Shown here: positions 62,330 through 64,000 of the stretch, piece after piece
Layout: every line of letters begins with the position of its first letter
How positions within the stretch are numbered: position 1 is the stretch's first letter
NCBI GenBank assembly: GCA_036417435.1
Contig: CM070913.1
Coordinates: forward strand, 93,859,373 to 93,923,372
Direction: 5' to 3'
DNA length: 64,000 nucleotides
From: Inia geoffrensis
Taxonomy: Eukaryota; Chordata; Mammalia; Artiodactyla; Iniidae
Translations under genes and position numbers: made by a program
The notes under the pieces: generated by a model
Databases searched by the model: none
What the model saw: the letters and a program-made list of their open reading frames with translations, nothing else
Told to the model about the DNA's origin: nothing

Positions 62330-63830
62330 TTGCCTGTGGCTATTAATCTTTTATGCCTGTGGATTAAAATATTTAGATACAACACGTCCATCCCAAATCT
62401 CCGTTTATTTAGGAGGAAGTACAATTTCTATGAAGTGGTTATGAACATTTTTGCAATCAGTGCAACTAACTGGGATATTCGATCCATTTCCGTCAATTTT
62501 GGAAATACCTACAAAATGAAATTGTGTTTTACTGGCTTTTCAAAGTACTCATTGTGAATGTTTTAAAGGAAACAGGAAGCCTGTGCAGCATGACAAACAG
62601 CCCCAAACTTGCTGAGATAGATTCAGCAGAAAGTTCTTTTCCCCAGTATTTTGTGCACCCTGGGCTGACAGTTTTGCAGGGTGTCTGCCCACCAGGGGCC
62701 TCAGTGAGAGGCCCTGACCCAGGACAGTGAGCTTGGTAAGTAAAAGCAGCAAGCACACACCATTCTGTCGAAATAGTTCAGACAAGTTATCCAGGGGCTG
62801 TGCTAATGTCTGAGACCAGAAAAGCCAGAGGCGGCACCAGGTATCTGGCCTCGGGCACTGTGAGGCCCCGTGGCCGAGCCGTGGACCCTCGGGCTTGCGT
62901 GGCCACCCTGCTGTCCTGTCTGCAGACCTGGCTTTTCTGTGGCGTGGCCACCCTTTACACTTGACCTTTGAGAATCAAGGCAGCATTTTAGAAACAGGAA
63001 AGGAGCCCAGGAGCAGGACAGTGGTGTTTGGACAGGGTCAGTTAGTTACAGAGGCCCAGGGAGGTCGCACTGGAAACCGCCCCGAGGTAGGACAGATGAC
63101 CGAGAACTTGTGAAACATCGGGAACGTCATCCTAAGTTTGACCAAGATGGAAAACCACCCCAAGGGCCCGTGTAACAGGAGGGACCCTGAACTGACAGCA
63201 GTGGGAACAGTAGTGGTTCCTACTGACTGTGTTGCTGTTTGTTCCAAAATAATTTCTTTCTTTTGAGACGGCTGAGGAAGGAGCCCGAGGGCAAGTGTAA
63301 GAAGAGACCCCGCCCTGCGGGCCTTGCTTGCGCACAAACCTGTGCAGTTCCAGCAGCCTGGGGGGCAAACCCGGCTGGGGACGCCTGACGAGGCAGTCAC
63401 CCCACAGCTGTTCCCTCTGAGCTGCGAATGCCTCTGGAAACATCCAAACACTATCCCAGAGGGTCCGTCTGGATCCAGGAGCGGGGAACCTTCCGGAGCC
63501 GCCTGCATGCAGCCCGTGGCACCTTAGCCGCCGCCCACCCCCGCCCAGAGGGTTCCTGTCACCTCTTCCCAACTGAAGAAACTACACACTGACTGTCAAT
63601 GTCACAAAAAAAGGCTCCCCGTTTCCCAGGGCAGTTATAAAATATTCGATAGTTTAACTGATGCCAAGGTTTTTTACAACCGTGTTAGGAAGGAAAGGGC
63701 CCCCGAACAGCAAATAAACCACTCTCAATGTTCTGTTTAACCAAAACACTGCTTAAAATTTGGCTAAAAAGGACACTTTGCCTGGGCACAGGCGAGAGAG
63801 GTCTTCCTGAAAACTCAATGATTACCACAT
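62330..63830. other. Intergenic region downstream of PGAM5
   Basis: No coding exon and no clear repeat seen; includes an AT-rich part (62330-62560) and GC-rich unique sequence. Confidence 0.6.
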
Positions 63831-64000
63831 GGTTTTAAAAATAATTTATTTCATTAAGCAGTTTTAAAAAGACAAAATCACCGCAGGACACATGACTATG
63901 CATTCAGTGGGACCGGGGCCAACTTATACAAACAAATGGAGAAATAGTCAAAGAAGGCCTAAACTTCAGAAAACAGGAGCAGAAGTCTGCAGAATAAGAG
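63820..64000 (-). other. Candidate 3' end of a minus-strand gene (ANKLE2 by synteny)
   Basis: The minus strand has AATAAA (plus TTTATT, 63845-63850). In human, ANKLE2 faces PGAM5 tail to tail at a distance of a few kb. The gene assignment is inference; no coding sequence is in the window. Confidence 0.4.

Overview
This is mammalian nuclear DNA, most likely from a whale or dolphin. Multi-exon genes with GT-AG introns and CpG-island promoters lie in repeat-rich introns. The main repeat is a tRNA-derived SINE that opens with GGGCTTCCCTGGTGG and ends in an A-tail; its long form is the CHR family of cetaceans and hippos. The L1 3' ends are of artiodactyl type, and I saw no cattle-type Bov-tA or BovB repeats. 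Gene order matches human 12q24.33: POLE (-), PXMP2 (+), PGAM5 (+), then presumably ANKLE2 (-).

Positions 1-42086, minus strand: the first 39 coding exons of POLE, the catalytic subunit of DNA polymerase epsilon. The exons join without a break into 1793 residues, and their numbering agrees with human POLE at every catalytic site I checked (D275/E277, D368, D462, D626, M630, D860/D862 and the four Fe-S cysteines). The last ~490 residues lie beyond the left edge. Two introns start with GC instead of GT, and a 34-bp tandem duplication covers the exon 21 acceptor. Introns 29, 20, 16, 6 and 1 hold most of the LINE, SINE and LTR sequence.

Positions ~41450-42660: a CpG-island bidirectional promoter with E2F, ETS, CCAAT, GC-box and TCTCGCGAGA motifs, shared by POLE and PXMP2.

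Positions 42431-51506, plus strand: PXMP2, a peroxisomal membrane channel gene of the Mpv17/PMP22 family. All five exons are in place, but exon 1 has no splice donor, exon 3 has two small deletions that shift and then restore the frame, and exon 4 has an in-frame TAA. The locus looks like a unitary pseudogene and is the most interesting finding here.

Positions ~51800-55050: intergenic DNA with a nested SINE cluster, a 76-bp tandem duplication and an old L1 3' end.

Positions 55467-62325, plus strand: an intact PGAM5 gene, 6 exons and 289 codons, encoding a mitochondrial Ser/Thr/His phosphatase. Its short intron 4 is 153 bp, a multiple of three, and stop-free, and carries an 18-bp minisatellite. 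The KEAP1-binding ESGE motif reads EPGE. From about 62330 to the right end no coding exon is visible; a minus-strand AATAAA at 63845-63850 may mark the 3' end of ANKLE2.

Comparisons with human proteins rest on recall, not on a search.
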